Position numbers and translations under genes: made by a program. This document shows, piece after piece, positions 46,708 through 59,390 of a stretch of 64,000 nt of DNA (position 1 is the stretch's first letter; every line of letters starts with the position of its first letter). The stretch comes from an uncultured Alphaproteobacteria bacterium (GTDB lineage Bacteria; Pseudomonadota; Alphaproteobacteria; Rhodobacterales; Rhodobacteraceae): contig CACJUU010000002.1 of the NCBI GenBank assembly GCA_902596605.1, positions 1-64,000 on the forward strand, given 5' to 3'. The notes beneath the pieces are model-generated. The model saw only the letters and a list, made by a program, of their open reading frames with translations. It was not told where the DNA came from and searched no databases.

Positions 46708-47343
46708 TCATTCCGCTTTATCTGAAGGATCGGTTTCTCTACGGTCAATAATCTTATCAATAATACCCCAGTCAAGAGATTGCTCTGGCGTCATGAAATT
46801 ATCTCGATCTAATGCCTTCTCTACTGAACTTATCTTTTGATTAGTATGTTTTACATAAATCATATTAAGTCTCTTTTTGAGGTCCAGTATTTCTTGAGCA
46901 TGAAGAGCAATATCTGATGCTTGACCCTGAAAACCTCCTGAAGGCTGATGAACCATAACCCTGCTGTTCGGCAAACAAAACCTCATACCCTGTTCTCCGG
47001 CAGCTAATAAAAGAGACCCCATTGAAGCTGCTTGACCAACGCACATCGTAGCTATTTTTGGTCTCACATACTGCATAGTATCATATATCGACAGGCCAGA
47101 TGACACCACTCCTCCAGGCGAATTAATGTACATAGAAATCTCTTTTTTTGGGTTTTCTGCTTCTAAGAACAGCAACTGTGCTACAACCAGAGTAGACATT
47201 CCATCATGTATTGGACCTGAAATAAATATAATTCTTTCTTTTAAGAGTCTTGAAAAAATATCATAAGCACGTTCACCTCTTGCACTTTGTTCAACAACCA
47301 TTGGAACTAATGTATTCATGTATATCTCGTTAATGTCTTTCAT
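46708..47343 (-). CDS. clpP: ATP-dependent Clp protease proteolytic subunit
   Basis: This 211-residue serine peptidase has its catalytic Ser in [14 protein letters not shown] near 103 and its His in [13 protein letters not shown] near 128. It forms the tetradecameric chamber used by ClpX and ClpA. The tig-clpP-clpX order is standard. Confidence 0.98.
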   Translation of the reverse strand: MKDINEIYMNTLVPMVVEQSARGERAYDIFSRLLKERIIFISGPIHDGMSTLVVAQLLFLEAENPKKEISMYINSPGGVVSSGLSIYDTMQYVRPKIATMCVGQAASMGSLLLAAGEQGMRFCLPNSRVMVHQPSGGFQGQASDIALHAQEILDLKKRLNMIYVKHTNQKISSVEKALDRDNFMTPEQSLDWGIIDKIIDRRETDPSDKAE

Positions 47344-47372
47344 TACTACTCCTTGTAAATATCCTCTAAAAT

Positions 47373-48689
47373 TTAATTAAGCTTTTCCATTTGCTCTTTA
47401 AACTTAACTACAGACAGCTTTTTTTCCTTTAGAGTAACAGCTTCAAGTATGCTGTTTACCACTTTTTCTTCAAACAGGGGCCCTCTTAAGGCTTGCTGAG
47501 CTTGGGGATTGGATTTAATAAACTTAAGATACTCTTGTTCCTGACCAGGATATCTTCTAGACTCATTTTCAAATGCAGCATTCAATTCAGCCTCTGTTAA
47601 ATCTAACTTATTTTGCACTCCAAACTCAGCAAAAAATAAACCTACCCTAACCCGACGCTCAGCTATTTTTTTGTCTTCTTTTGAAACCTTAGGTATTTCA
47701 TCTGTGTTATCGTTCTTTTTGTTGTTATCTTGATGCATAGCTATTGAGTTAGCTTCCGTTGTCACTAATGACTCAGGCAATTCAAATTTTAGCTCTTTCT
47801 CAAGCTTATCCATTAATTGTTTTTTCAGTAACACTCTTGAACCATGGTCAAATTCGTCTTTGACTTGCTTCTCGAGGTTTTCTTGAAGCTGTTTAAGATT
47901 TTCTAGTCCAAACTTCTTTGCTAATTCGTTATCAACCTTAGGCAAAACTGGGCATGAAATTTCTTTAATTTTACATTTGAACTCTGCATCTCTGCCTGAA
48001 AGTTCTTGGTTCCCATAATTTTTTGGGAAAGTAACTTTCACAATTTTTTCATCGTTTTTCTGTACACCAATCAATTGATCTTCGAAGCCGGGAATAAAAC
48101 TATTTGAGCCTATGACCAAGGGAAAGTCTTTACCAGAGCCGTTTTCGAAAGGCTCACCGTCTATAAATCCCTCAAAATCCAAAATAACTTGATCCTTCTT
48201 CTTAGATTTTACCCCCTTCTTTCCTGTTTGATATTCAGGACTACTTTCTTGTACACTCTTCATAGCATCATCTAAAGACTTTTTGTCTGGTTCTACAACC
48301 AGGTTGTCTAGAACTAACTTTGAAAGGTCAAACTTTGGAATCTCTGGCATACACTCGTATTCAATAGAAAGCTCTACATCATCTCCTGATTTCCACTCTC
48401 TATTAATTAGATCTATCTTTGGCTCATAGGCTGGCTTATCTCCCTTTTTCTCAAAATGATCTTTCACCGCCTTGTCAGTAGCACTTTTCATAGCTTCTGA
48501 TAAAAGGGCCTCACCGTGCATTTTCTTCAATAAGCTTAAAGGAACTTTTCCTTTTCTAAAACCTTTCATCTGAATAGAGGGTTGCTCTTTTTCTAACTGA
48601 TTATCGACCTCTTTATTTAGATCTGTCGCTTTTAGCGTGAACTCGTACTTTCTTTTAAGTTTTTCATTAATAATCTCTTTGAATTTCAT
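47373..48689 (-). CDS. tig: Trigger factor
   Basis: This 438-residue ribosome-bound chaperone has an N-terminal ribosome-binding domain with the signature GFRKGKVP near 43-50, an FKBP-type prolyl isomerase domain ([19 protein letters not shown]) and a helical C-terminal part. It folds nascent chains. It starts the tig-clpP-clpX unit and is divergent from the thioesterase gene. Confidence 0.97.
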   Translation of the reverse strand: MKFKEIINEKLKRKYEFTLKATDLNKEVDNQLEKEQPSIQMKGFRKGKVPLSLLKKMHGEALLSEAMKSATDKAVKDHFEKKGDKPAYEPKIDLINREWKSGDDVELSIEYECMPEIPKFDLSKLVLDNLVVEPDKKSLDDAMKSVQESSPEYQTGKKGVKSKKKDQVILDFEGFIDGEPFENGSGKDFPLVIGSNSFIPGFEDQLIGVQKNDEKIVKVTFPKNYGNQELSGRDAEFKCKIKEISCPVLPKVDNELAKKFGLENLKQLQENLEKQVKDEFDHGSRVLLKKQLMDKLEKELKFELPESLVTTEANSIAMHQDNNKKNDNTDEIPKVSKEDKKIAERRVRVGLFFAEFGVQNKLDLTEAELNAAFENESRRYPGQEQEYLKFIKSNPQAQQALRGPLFEEKVVNSILEAVTLKEKKLSVVKFKEQMEKLN

Positions 48690-48927
48690 TTTTGCCTCAA
48701 GCTCTTGTATAGACAGGTTGCTGTAAAAACCTATAATAAAATAATTGCCAACCCAATAACGATTTATGCAAGATTAAAAGTTTTTTTGCAATAGATTTTC
48801 AAAAAAATTTGTTTCTCTTTTTGCCATAATATCGCTATCCTCTTTCGCCAAGTATATTGAAAAAAAGTAAATGAAGTGATAATTTTAAGTTTACACTTAA
48901 CATCTATTACGGATCAGGCTTTAAACA

Positions 48928-49350
48928 TTGGAAAAACAAAAAACTTTTGGAGTTAAAGAGGCACAAAATTTGTTGTCAAGCGTAACTGCTCCCTGGATCC
49001 AAGATTTAGGTCTTCAAATTATTAGTATCTCTGAATTAAAGTGTAAGTTCAATCTGAACTACAGTGAAAAACTGGTAAGAGCAGGTAACATTATTTGTGG
49101 CCAAGCTATAGTTAGTGCAGCAGATACAGCAATGATTGTAGCTGTTACCAGTGCAATCGGAATGTACCAAGAAATAACCACAGTAGATATTTCTTGTAAA
49201 TATTTACGCCCTTTGCTGCGAGGAGGAGGTTCAATTGAAACAGAAATATTAAAGCTTGGCAAGCGCCTTGTGGTAGGTCGAATTACCATAAAGGATATTG
49301 AGACTAATAAATCAGCAGCAGAAATAAGTTGCACGTATGTTAGGCTGTAA
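48928..49350 (+). CDS. PaaI-family hotdog thioesterase
   Basis: This 140-residue protein is a hotdog-fold thioesterase with GNIICGQAIVSAADTAMIVA near 55-74, the PaaI/YdiI-like helix, and TVDISCKYLRPLLRG after it. Members hydrolyse aryl- or acyl-CoA thioesters. The only usable start is a TTG at 48928, since the next in-frame ATG lies in the core of the fold. The substrate is unknown. Confidence 0.78.
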   Translation: MEKQKTFGVKEAQNLLSSVTAPWIQDLGLQIISISELKCKFNLNYSEKLVRAGNIICGQAIVSAADTAMIVAVTSAIGMYQEITTVDISCKYLRPLLRGGGSIETEILKLGKRLVVGRITIKDIETNKSAAEISCTYVRL

Positions 49351-49397
49351 CCAACGAGTTTTAAGAAATATCAAATCCGAAAATAAGAGTCGAATAA

Positions 49398-50315
49398 ATG
49401 CTGCATGGCAAGAATAAAAATAAAACTCTCTATTCCAGCAAAAAAATTGATTTTGGCGTATCTTCAATGGTAAATAGGCTTAAAACCGTGGGGATGTTGA
49501 AACCCATGGAGGCTTTAAAAAGAGCCGATCCCAATAAATGGCATTATGGCCAAGCATTTGATCCCTCTAAGATAGAAAGAAACTACTCTTCGTTTATAAA
49601 AATCTTAAATAGCTTGAATGTCGAAATCTTATGGATGACGCCCAAAAACAATGAAAACGCAGACTCCATATTTACTTATGATCCATCATTTATGACCCAA
49701 AAAGGTGCAATTTTGTTATCACCCGGGAAATCACTTAGAAAAGGGGAAGAAAAAATCCATGAGGAGTTCTACAAAAATAATAATATTCCGATAATAGGAA
49801 AAATATCTGGATCGGCGATTGCTGAAGGTGGAGATATGTTTTGGTTAGATAAAGAAACCCTAGTGATTGGAAAAGGCTTTAGAACTAATCAAATTGCAAT
49901 TGAACAAATCACAGGCATGTTAAGTAAAATTAATGTGGAGGTTGTATCCTTTGATCTTCCGTTTTTTTTAGGACCAGGGGCTTGCCTACATTTGATGTCT
50001 CTTATAAGTATAGTTGATGGAAAAAAAGCTCTTGTATACTTGTCTCTTCTGCCTGTAGGTTTGGCACAGTTACTTGAAAAAAAAGGTTACGATCTAATTG
50101 AAGCACCAGAAGATGAATTCATTTCCAGTGAAGGCCTAAATATTAATGTGCTTGCTATTAAACCTGGGATTTGTGTAATGATCTCTGGCTGCCCGAAAAC
50201 AAAACGGGCTTTAGAAAAAAAGGGAGTTACTGTTTATACGTTTGATGGAGACGCTTTGTGCATTGGTTGTGAAGGAGGTCCTACCTGTTTAACAAGACCA
50301 ATATTACGAGTATAA
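49398..50315 (+). CDS. Dimethylarginine dimethylaminohydrolase-like amidinohydrolase
   Basis: This 305-residue protein has the pentein fold of the arginine deiminase/DDAH group. Visible catalytic parts are AEGGDMFWLD near 142-151, the His in GACLHLMSLIS and the nucleophilic Cys in EGGPTCLTRPIL near the C-terminus. DDAH enzymes split methylated arginines to citrulline and methylamines. The substrate here might be another guanidine compound. It follows the thioesterase gene by 47 bp. Confidence 0.75.
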   Translation: MLHGKNKNKTLYSSKKIDFGVSSMVNRLKTVGMLKPMEALKRADPNKWHYGQAFDPSKIERNYSSFIKILNSLNVEILWMTPKNNENADSIFTYDPSFMTQKGAILLSPGKSLRKGEEKIHEEFYKNNNIPIIGKISGSAIAEGGDMFWLDKETLVIGKGFRTNQIAIEQITGMLSKINVEVVSFDLPFFLGPGACLHLMSLISIVDGKKALVYLSLLPVGLAQLLEKKGYDLIEAPEDEFISSEGLNINVLAIKPGICVMISGCPKTKRALEKKGVTVYTFDGDALCIGCEGGPTCLTRPILRV

Positions 50316-50329
50316 TAAGAAAATTAATA

Positions 50330-50458
50330 ATGAAGAAACTTTTAGCTACATCTGAACCCTCGGCGATTCAAACGAGCTTCGTCATTTTGCCATTTCTCCT
50401 CGCATTCCATGTGATCTTGATCGTTTTGGGGATCTTTATGTACAGACGAATTGATTGA
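50330..50458 (+). CDS. Possible 42-residue single-pass membrane protein
   Basis: This short ORF starts 14 bp after the DDAH-like gene. It encodes a polar N-terminus of about 16 residues, a hydrophobic helix (FVILPFLLAFHVILIVLGIF) and a positively charged end (MYRRID). The codon use is less AT-rich than nearby non-coding DNA, which supports coding. No family is recognised; its size resembles accessory subunits of respiratory complexes. The ribosome site is weak. Confidence 0.45.
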   Translation: MKKLLATSEPSAIQTSFVILPFLLAFHVILIVLGIFMYRRID

Positions 50459-50502
50459 GGTAATAGTAAACGCCATCACGGTTCATAATGTAATATATAC
50501 CA

Positions 50503-50531
50503 TAGGTGTTCCTCATTTTGTTTCACACCTA
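50503..50531. terminator. Hairpin downstream of the 42-residue ORF
   Basis: A 7 bp inverted repeat (taggtgt / acaccta) with a 15 nt loop lies between the small ORF and the oppositely oriented tRNA gene. It could end either transcript, but there is no T tract. Confidence 0.2.
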
Positions 50532-50593
50532 ATTGCATAAACAACATTAAATTCATATAAATCAGTGCTTTAGGTCAAATAATATTATGAGAA

Positions 50594-50678
50594 TGGTGCG
50601 GGTGATAGGACTTGAACCTACACGCCCTAAGGCGCCAGAACCTAAATCTGGTGCGTCTACCAATTTCGCCACACCCGC
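50594..50678 (-). tRNA. tRNA-Leu (anticodon UAG)
   Basis: Read on the minus strand, the gene starts GCGGGTG and ends CACCCGC-A-CCA, so the 7 bp acceptor stem is perfect and CCA is encoded (50594-50596). The anticodon stem CCAGA/TCTGG encloses TTTAGGT with anticodon TAG. A class II variable arm (GCGCCTTAGGGCGT) and a T loop GGTTCAAGTCC are present. It reads CUA and other CUN leucine codons. Confidence 0.96.
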
Positions 50679-51253
<575 letters not shown>

Positions 51254-51290
51254 ATAAAACTATAATTCAAACTTTAAAAGGGGTTATTTT

Positions 51291-52697
51291 ATGACTATTA
51301 AAAAAGTACTAAGTGAAATTAAGAAAGGTGATTATGAATACGTTGATATGAGGTTTACTGACCCTAGAGGAAAGCTTCAACACGTAACTGTAATGGCTTC
51401 CGAAGTAGACGAAGGTTTTCTGAAAAGCGGATGGATGTTCGATGGGTCCTCTATAGCAGGCTGGAAGTCCATTAATGAGTCCGATATGAAACTGATGCCA
51501 GATCTTGATTCTGGTTATCTCGATCCATTTTATTCTGAGAAGACATACTGCTTGCACTGTAACGTCGTGGAACCGGAAAGCGGAAAGTTATACGGAAGGG
51601 ATCCAAGAAGTACAGCCGTGAAAGCAGAGGAATACCTCAAAAAAACTAAAATCGGTACAAAGGCATTTTTTGGACCAGAAGCTGAATTTTTTCTCTTCGA
51701 TGATGTTAAGTTTTCAAATTCAATGAATAAGGTCAGTTTCGAAGTCGACGCTGTAGATGCATCATGGAATACAGATACAAGCTATGAAATGGGAAACATG
51801 GGTCATAGACCAGGGGTTAAGGGCGGCTATTTCCCAGTTAATCCGACCGATGCTGGTCAAGATATCAGATCAGAAATGTTGTCTACAATGAAGAGAATGG
51901 GAATGAAAGTTGACAAACATCATCACGAAGTAGCTTCATGCCAGCACGAGCTTGGTCTTGTTTTTGACTCATTGAAAGCTCAAGGAGATAATCTTCAAAA
52001 ATATAAGTACGTAATCCAGAATGTTGCACACTCATACGGCAAGTCCGCTACTTTTATGCCCAAACCAATTGCGAATGACAATGGGACAGGAATGCATACA
52101 AATATGTCTATATGGGATGGAAACAGCCCTGTTTTTGCTGGCAAAGAATATGCAGGATTGTCAAAAAATGCGTTATATTATATAGGCGGAATATTGAAGC
52201 ATGCCAAGGCATTGAACGCTTTTACCAATCCCTCCACGAACTCGTACAAGAGATTAATACCAGGATTTGAAGCTCCCGTACTACTCGCCTTTTCAGCAAA
52301 GAACAGATCAGCTAGCATCAGAATTCCGTACGTGGAGTCATCTAAAGCAACTAGAGTAGAGGCTAGATTCCCAGATCCGACGGCTAACCCATATCTTTCT
52401 TTTGCGGCATTGTTAATGGCTGGATTGGACGGAATAAAAAATAAAATTGATCCAGGAGAGGCTGCAACCAAAGATCTATATGATCTACCTCCAGACGAAT
52501 TGGCTTCTATTCCCACAGTTTGTGGTAGTCTTAGGGAGGCTTTGAATAGCTTAGAAAATGACCATGAATTTCTTCTTCAAGGAGATGTCTTCAACGTTGA
52601 TCAACTTGAAGGATACATGGATCTTAAGTGGGAAGAAGTATATGCTGTCGAGCATACACCTCACCCAGTAGAATATGGACTCTATTATTCGCTTTAG
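51291..52697 (+). CDS. glnA: Glutamine synthetase type I
   Basis: This 468-residue enzyme makes glutamine from glutamate and ammonia. It has the type I motifs GWMFDGSSIAGW near 46-57, FFGPEAEFFLFD and an adenylylation site Tyr near residue 397 in KDLYDLPPDELA. The GlnB/GlnE adenylylation cascade therefore probably controls it. A perfect 10 bp hairpin lies shortly after the stop. Confidence 0.98.
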   Translation: MTIKKVLSEIKKGDYEYVDMRFTDPRGKLQHVTVMASEVDEGFLKSGWMFDGSSIAGWKSINESDMKLMPDLDSGYLDPFYSEKTYCLHCNVVEPESGKLYGRDPRSTAVKAEEYLKKTKIGTKAFFGPEAEFFLFDDVKFSNSMNKVSFEVDAVDASWNTDTSYEMGNMGHRPGVKGGYFPVNPTDAGQDIRSEMLSTMKRMGMKVDKHHHEVASCQHELGLVFDSLKAQGDNLQKYKYVIQNVAHSYGKSATFMPKPIANDNGTGMHTNMSIWDGNSPVFAGKEYAGLSKNALYYIGGILKHAKALNAFTNPSTNSYKRLIPGFEAPVLLAFSAKNRSASIRIPYVESSKATRVEARFPDPTANPYLSFAALLMAGLDGIKNKIDPGEAATKDLYDLPPDELASIPTVCGSLREALNSLENDHEFLLQGDVFNVDQLEGYMDLKWEEVYAVEHTPHPVEYGLYYSL

Positions 52698-52713
52698 TTT
52701 ATAATGATTTACA

Positions 52714-52739
52714 AAGGCGTAAGCTAGTTCTTACGCCTT
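52714..52739. terminator. Perfect 10 bp hairpin downstream of glnA
   Basis: Inverted repeat aaggcgtaag / cttacgcctt with a 6 nt loop (ctagtt), 17 bp after the glnA stop. The stem is strong but no T run follows on the plus strand, so it may be an mRNA 3'-end stabiliser or a partial terminator. Confidence 0.55.
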
Positions 52740-52780
52740 AAAGATTCTGGTACGTTTTACTATTAATTTTGAAATCATTG

Positions 52781-52802
52781 ATGTAACGTTGTATCGTTAC
52801 AT
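52781..52802. promoter_or_regulatory. Hairpin just before the parE ribosome site
   Basis: Inverted repeat atgtaacg / cgttacat (8 bp, 6 nt loop) ends only 3 bp before the AGAGG at 52806-52810 that precedes the parE reading frame. It could affect parE translation start or act as an operator. Confidence 0.4.
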
Positions 52803-52807
52803 TATAG

Positions 52808-54781
<1,974 letters not shown>

Positions 54782-54789
54782 TTTATACT

Positions 54790-55962
54790 TTGGATGAACA
54801 ACTAAATAAGTTTGTGTTAGCAACTCAAAATCCACCAGTAATGGAGGTGAGGGAGTGGTTAAAATTTCGTGGGGGATCTAAAAAACCGCTCTTAAACCTT
54901 AGCCAAGCTGCACCGATGTCTCCACCTCCGAACAACTTACTGAAATATCTGTCCGAACAATCTCTTTTAACAGAAAATCATTTATATGGAGATGTTCTTG
55001 GTGATATTCCTTTAAGAGAGGAGATAGTCAATTTATGGAATGAAGAGTATAGCTCTTCGATTTGTATTAACAACGTGGCTATAACTTCTGGTTGCAATCA
55101 GGCTTTTTGCGCTGCGATATCTACTATTGCTACTGCAGGAGACTCTATTCTTGTACCTGTTCCTTGGTATTTTAATCATGAAATGTGGTTAGCAATACAA
55201 GGGATAAATATCATACCTATACCCTGTGATATAAATATGCTTCCCGATATTGAGACAACCAAAAAACTTATCGACAATAAAACAAAAGCGATTGTTATGG
55301 TCACCCCCAATAACCCAACAGGTGTTGAATACCCCTCAAAACTGGTCGAAAATATTAGCAATGTAGCTAAAGACAATAATTTGAAATTGATTATTGATGA
55401 AACTTACAAGGACTTTGGCAATAAACAAAGCAATGTTCTTTATCGAGGAAAGTGGAGTGAACATATAATACAACTATATTCTTTTTCAAAGGTATTTAGA
55501 TTAACAGGACACCGCGTGGGACTAATGGTTGCATCTAGGTCATTAATAAAGCAAGTAGAAAAATTTCTCGATACGACTACTATTTGTCCAAATAGATTGG
55601 CTCAAAAAGCAGCATATTTTGGCTTGCGTAACTTGCAGGAATTTATGACAAAAGAAAAGTTAAAGATAGAAAAACTCAAAGATACTTTTGAAAAAGAGCT
55701 ACGAAATATTGAAAACTGGTCATTATTAGGTCTTGGAGGATATTTTGCGTATCTAGGTTATAATTCAAAAGTGGACTCTACATCAATAGCCAAAAAACTT
55801 CTAGCTGAACAAAACATACTTACGATACCGGGCGACATGTTTTTTCCTAGATCAAAAAACCTCTTTATAAAAGAGAAACGCTCAATTAGAATTGCGTTTG
55901 CAAATTCTACTTACGAAGAAATAATTGATCTATTCAAAAGACTCAGGGATTTTGTTTTATAA
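54790..55962 (+). CDS. PLP-dependent class I/II aminotransferase
   Basis: This 390-residue enzyme has fold-type I features: VTPNNPTGVEYPSKLV near 174-190, LIIDETYKDFG and the Schiff-base lysine in YSFSKVFRLTGHRVGLM near 237. The start is a TTG 8 nt after the parE stop. Members transaminate amino acids or 2-oxo acids; the substrate is not evident. It precedes the ppiD-like gene by 24 bp. Confidence 0.85.
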   Translation: MDEQLNKFVLATQNPPVMEVREWLKFRGGSKKPLLNLSQAAPMSPPPNNLLKYLSEQSLLTENHLYGDVLGDIPLREEIVNLWNEEYSSSICINNVAITSGCNQAFCAAISTIATAGDSILVPVPWYFNHEMWLAIQGINIIPIPCDINMLPDIETTKKLIDNKTKAIVMVTPNNPTGVEYPSKLVENISNVAKDNNLKLIIDETYKDFGNKQSNVLYRGKWSEHIIQLYSFSKVFRLTGHRVGLMVASRSLIKQVEKFLDTTTICPNRLAQKAAYFGLRNLQEFMTKEKLKIEKLKDTFEKELRNIENWSLLGLGGYFAYLGYNSKVDSTSIAKKLLAEQNILTIPGDMFFPRSKNLFIKEKRSIRIAFANSTYEEIIDLFKRLRDFVL

Positions 55963-55986
55963 ATTTAATGTTTGATTGGAGAAAGC

Positions 55987-57879
55987 GTGGCAAGCCTCAA
56001 AAGAAATATAAGTAAGTTTTTTGCATGGATAATGGTATCCATCGTAATAATAAGCTTAGCGGGGTTCGGGATTCAAGATGTGATATTGGGTTCCACCGGA
56101 CGAAACATAGCTACCGTGGGAAAAGAAAAAATATCTATCAATGAATTTTTAAGAAGTGTTGAAAATGAAATTGTCAATTTTTCAAAAGAAAACAGAATAA
56201 ATCTAACCATAGATGAAGCAAAAAATTATGGCTTGGTAAATAAAGCTTTAAACGATCTTATAGCAAAAAAAATTTTTGATGATCTTTTAAAAAATAACGA
56301 AATCTCTAGAGAGGATAAAAGTGTTGCAGACTATATTAAAAATGTTGATACCTTCAAAAATATAAATGGAGATTTTGATGTTGAGAAATACGAGCGGTAT
56401 GTAACTGCGACTGGAGTAGATATTAAGCAGTTCGAAAAAACTTTAAAGGATGATCTTGTCAGAGAGCTTATATTAGACGTTTTCGAAGCTCCCGCAAAAA
56501 TTGAAACTACGATGATCGAGAAATCTATAGCTCATTATTTCCAAAGCAGATATGTCTCGTATATAGAACTTCAAGCAAACACCTTTAGGAGCGCTTCAAA
56601 GAAACCCAACAGTACGGATATTTCAAAATATTTTGAAGAGAGAAGAGATCAATTTAAGTCTCCAAATAAGAAAATATTCCAAATTGGATATATAGATTTT
56701 GAAAAATTTGCTGACCAACAGAACATAGAAACAAAGTCAATTAAAGACTACTATAACGAAAATGTGGCAAGTTTTCGAACAGAAGAGAAGCGCCTTATTG
56801 ACATTCTATATTTTTCCAACACAGACAATAAAAGCGACAAACGTATCCAAGAATTAAAATCCAACCCAAAACTATTCAACGAGGAGATTTCCGCCAGAGG
56901 CTTAAAAGCAGATGACGTTACTTTAGGATATGTTAATAAACCAAGCTCTATGGATAATGGTAACCTCATGGAACTATTTGATAAAGAAACCACCGGGATT
57001 TATGGTCCTTATGAGACTGATTTAGGTTCGGCAGTTTACAGAATAAGAGAAATTGTGGCGGAAAGTCAGACAACTTTTTCTGATGCTAAAAGTGATATAA
57101 GAAATCTTCTTGCTTCTGAGAAAGCTAAAAATGAAACTTTTAAAATTCTAGAGAATCTCAATAATGAAGTTGCTGCTGGGCAGACTTTAGAAGATTTGGC
57201 TTCAAGATTTTCAATTTCAATAGAGCTACTAGAAATTGAAAATGATGAATTACCAGACAGGTTTAATAGGGATCCGGACGCGAAGGCATTATTCGACAAT
57301 GCAAGTGATCAAATTACTGAATTCACAGTATTAACTGATAATTCATTACTTGCTATAAAACTAGACAAAGAGATAGAATCTAGAAATTTAGATTTGATAG
57401 AAGTATCAGGAGATATAGAGAAGATTTTGCAAAAAGAAAATGTACTCATTGCGGCAAAATCTTACTTCGATAAAAACTTTAATACAAATAACGAAAGCTT
57501 CCTAAACCAATTATTCGAAATGAATAGTCGTGATGATCTCTTTGTAGAGATAAAGAATAAAAAAGTTTTTAGGTTTAATCAAGACACTAAAATGACTCAA
57601 GGACTTATGGAGCGAATATTTTCTCTTAAAGAAAAAGAATTTTTATTCTTTTATGATAACTCTAAACTTTTTCTAGCTTTTGTTGAAACAATAACACCTA
57701 ACGATATAGACGAAGAATTAAAGAGCACACTAACAGCACAACGAAAAGATTTTTTCAAAAGAAGCTTACGGCAAAACTTTATAAATAATTATCTTAACTT
57801 TATCAAGCAGAATACTGAAATAAAAGTTAACGAAAGGTTAATAGAAAGCACCTTATTGAATCTGCGAAGAACTAGCTGA
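55987..57879 (+). CDS. ppiD: PpiD-like peptidyl-prolyl isomerase (SurA_N domain)
   Basis: This 630-residue protein has one N-terminal membrane helix (KFFAWIMVSIVIISLAGFG), a SurA_N-type chaperone domain (TVGKEKISINEFLRSVENEI) and later parvulin-type regions. It is an inner-membrane-anchored periplasmic chaperone near the translocon. I place the start at GTG 55987, 5 nt after GGAGA, rather than the TTG at 55972. trpE begins 1 bp after its stop, so it leads into the trp genes, the common class arrangement. Confidence 0.87.
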   Translation: MASLKRNISKFFAWIMVSIVIISLAGFGIQDVILGSTGRNIATVGKEKISINEFLRSVENEIVNFSKENRINLTIDEAKNYGLVNKALNDLIAKKIFDDLLKNNEISREDKSVADYIKNVDTFKNINGDFDVEKYERYVTATGVDIKQFEKTLKDDLVRELILDVFEAPAKIETTMIEKSIAHYFQSRYVSYIELQANTFRSASKKPNSTDISKYFEERRDQFKSPNKKIFQIGYIDFEKFADQQNIETKSIKDYYNENVASFRTEEKRLIDILYFSNTDNKSDKRIQELKSNPKLFNEEISARGLKADDVTLGYVNKPSSMDNGNLMELFDKETTGIYGPYETDLGSAVYRIREIVAESQTTFSDAKSDIRNLLASEKAKNETFKILENLNNEVAAGQTLEDLASRFSISIELLEIENDELPDRFNRDPDAKALFDNASDQITEFTVLTDNSLLAIKLDKEIESRNLDLIEVSGDIEKILQKENVLIAAKSYFDKNFNTNNESFLNQLFEMNSRDDLFVEIKNKKVFRFNQDTKMTQGLMERIFSLKEKEFLFFYDNSKLFLAFVETITPNDIDEELKSTLTAQRKDFFKRSLRQNFINNYLNFIKQNTEIKVNERLIESTLLNLRRTS

Positions 57880-57880
57880 A

Positions 57881-59389
57881 ATGATTAATGAGATATTCCC
57901 AAGCTTCCAAAAATTCAAAAAAATTGGCAACCATAATCAATTAGTTTTTAAAAAAATAATTGCCGATAAAGAGACCCCTGTTTCAATTTTTGAAAAAGTT
58001 TGTGGGAGCCAAAATAATTGCTTTTTATTTGAATCTGTGACTGGCGGAGAAAATAAAGCTCGTTATTCAATCATTGGAATGAGACCTGACCTAGTTTGGG
58101 AAAGTAAGATGGGTGGATGCAAAATTGCAGAAAACTTACAGGAACCTAGTAGACTAAGGTTTAGAGAATTAAATAATAACCCCTTAGAGGAGCTTAAAGA
58201 CATCATAGATAGGTGCAAAATTGATATACCTTTGGAACTTCCTCCTATGATTGCAGGTTTATTTGGTTATGTAAGCTACGACGTGATAAGGCTTATAGAA
58301 AACTTACCTAATGTAAATTATGACAAGCTAGGTGTTCCTGACATACGATTAATTAGACCAACTATTCTTATTGTGTTAGATTCAATAAAAAATGAATTAA
58401 TTGTTGCATCACCAGCTTGGGCGAACGACAAGCAATCTTTACAAAAAACCTACAACAACTCTGTAAGACTGATTGAAGAAACTGTCATGCAAGTTGCACT
58501 GCCAAGAAAAAAAGCAAAGGCTAAGAAAAAACCTAAAAATTACCTTGGGAAACCAATATCTAATTTCACCAAAACAGCCTACTTAAATATAGTTAATAAG
58601 GCTAAAAAGTATATTAAAAGTGGCGATATCTTCCAAGTGGTACCAAGTCAAAGATGGAAAATGAAGTACTTATTACCGGGTTTTTCATTGTATAGGTCTC
58701 TAAGAAGGACAAACCCATCGCCCTATATGTTTTATTTTAATTTTAATGATTTCAGCATAATAGGGTCTAGCCCAGAAATACTTGTTAAGGTTGAAAATGA
58801 TGATGAGGTTACAATTCGACCAATAGCTGGCACGAGACCTAGAGGTCTTAACAAAAGCGAAGACAAGGCATTGGAAAACGAATTGTTAAATGACAAAAAG
58901 GAACTTGCAGAGCATCTTATGCTTCTTGACCTTGGACGAAATGATATAGGCAGGGTGTCCAAAATAGGATCAGTAAAAATTACAGAAAGTTTTGTCATCG
59001 AGCGATATAGTCACGTCATGCATATAGTTTCAAATGTTAAGGGAAAGCTTTCTAAAAATGTTAATAATATCCGCGCTCTTCTCTCAGGTTTACCAGCTGG
59101 AACAGTTTCTGGTGCTCCAAAAATTAGAGCTATGGAAATAATTGATGAATTAGAAAATGAAAAAAGAAGTATATTTGGTGGAGGAGTTGGTTATTTTGGA
59201 GCATCGGGCCAAATGGATTTCTGTATAGCTATAAGAACTGCTATACTAAAAGATAAGGATTTATATCTGCAGGCTGGAGGTGGAGTAGTTTTTGACAGTG
59301 ACGCAGAAAAAGAATTTCAAGAAACAGTAAATAAATCAAAAGCTTTAATTAAAGCAGCTGAAGACTCAATACATTTTTTTGGGGATTAG
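57881..59389 (+). CDS. trpE: Anthranilate synthase component I
   Basis: This 502-residue chorismate-using enzyme has the feedback-related FLFESVTGG near 46-54, PSPYMFYFNF and the catalytic block IRPIAGTRPRG and GLPAGTVSGAPKIRAMEI. It makes anthranilate with TrpG, encoded 1 bp downstream. No attenuator is visible upstream because ppiD abuts it. Confidence 0.97.
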   Translation: MINEIFPSFQKFKKIGNHNQLVFKKIIADKETPVSIFEKVCGSQNNCFLFESVTGGENKARYSIIGMRPDLVWESKMGGCKIAENLQEPSRLRFRELNNNPLEELKDIIDRCKIDIPLELPPMIAGLFGYVSYDVIRLIENLPNVNYDKLGVPDIRLIRPTILIVLDSIKNELIVASPAWANDKQSLQKTYNNSVRLIEETVMQVALPRKKAKAKKKPKNYLGKPISNFTKTAYLNIVNKAKKYIKSGDIFQVVPSQRWKMKYLLPGFSLYRSLRRTNPSPYMFYFNFNDFSIIGSSPEILVKVENDDEVTIRPIAGTRPRGLNKSEDKALENELLNDKKELAEHLMLLDLGRNDIGRVSKIGSVKITESFVIERYSHVMHIVSNVKGKLSKNVNNIRALLSGLPAGTVSGAPKIRAMEIIDELENEKRSIFGGGVGYFGASGQMDFCIAIRTAILKDKDLYLQAGGGVVFDSDAEKEFQETVNKSKALIKAAEDSIHFFGD

Positions 59390-59390
59390 T

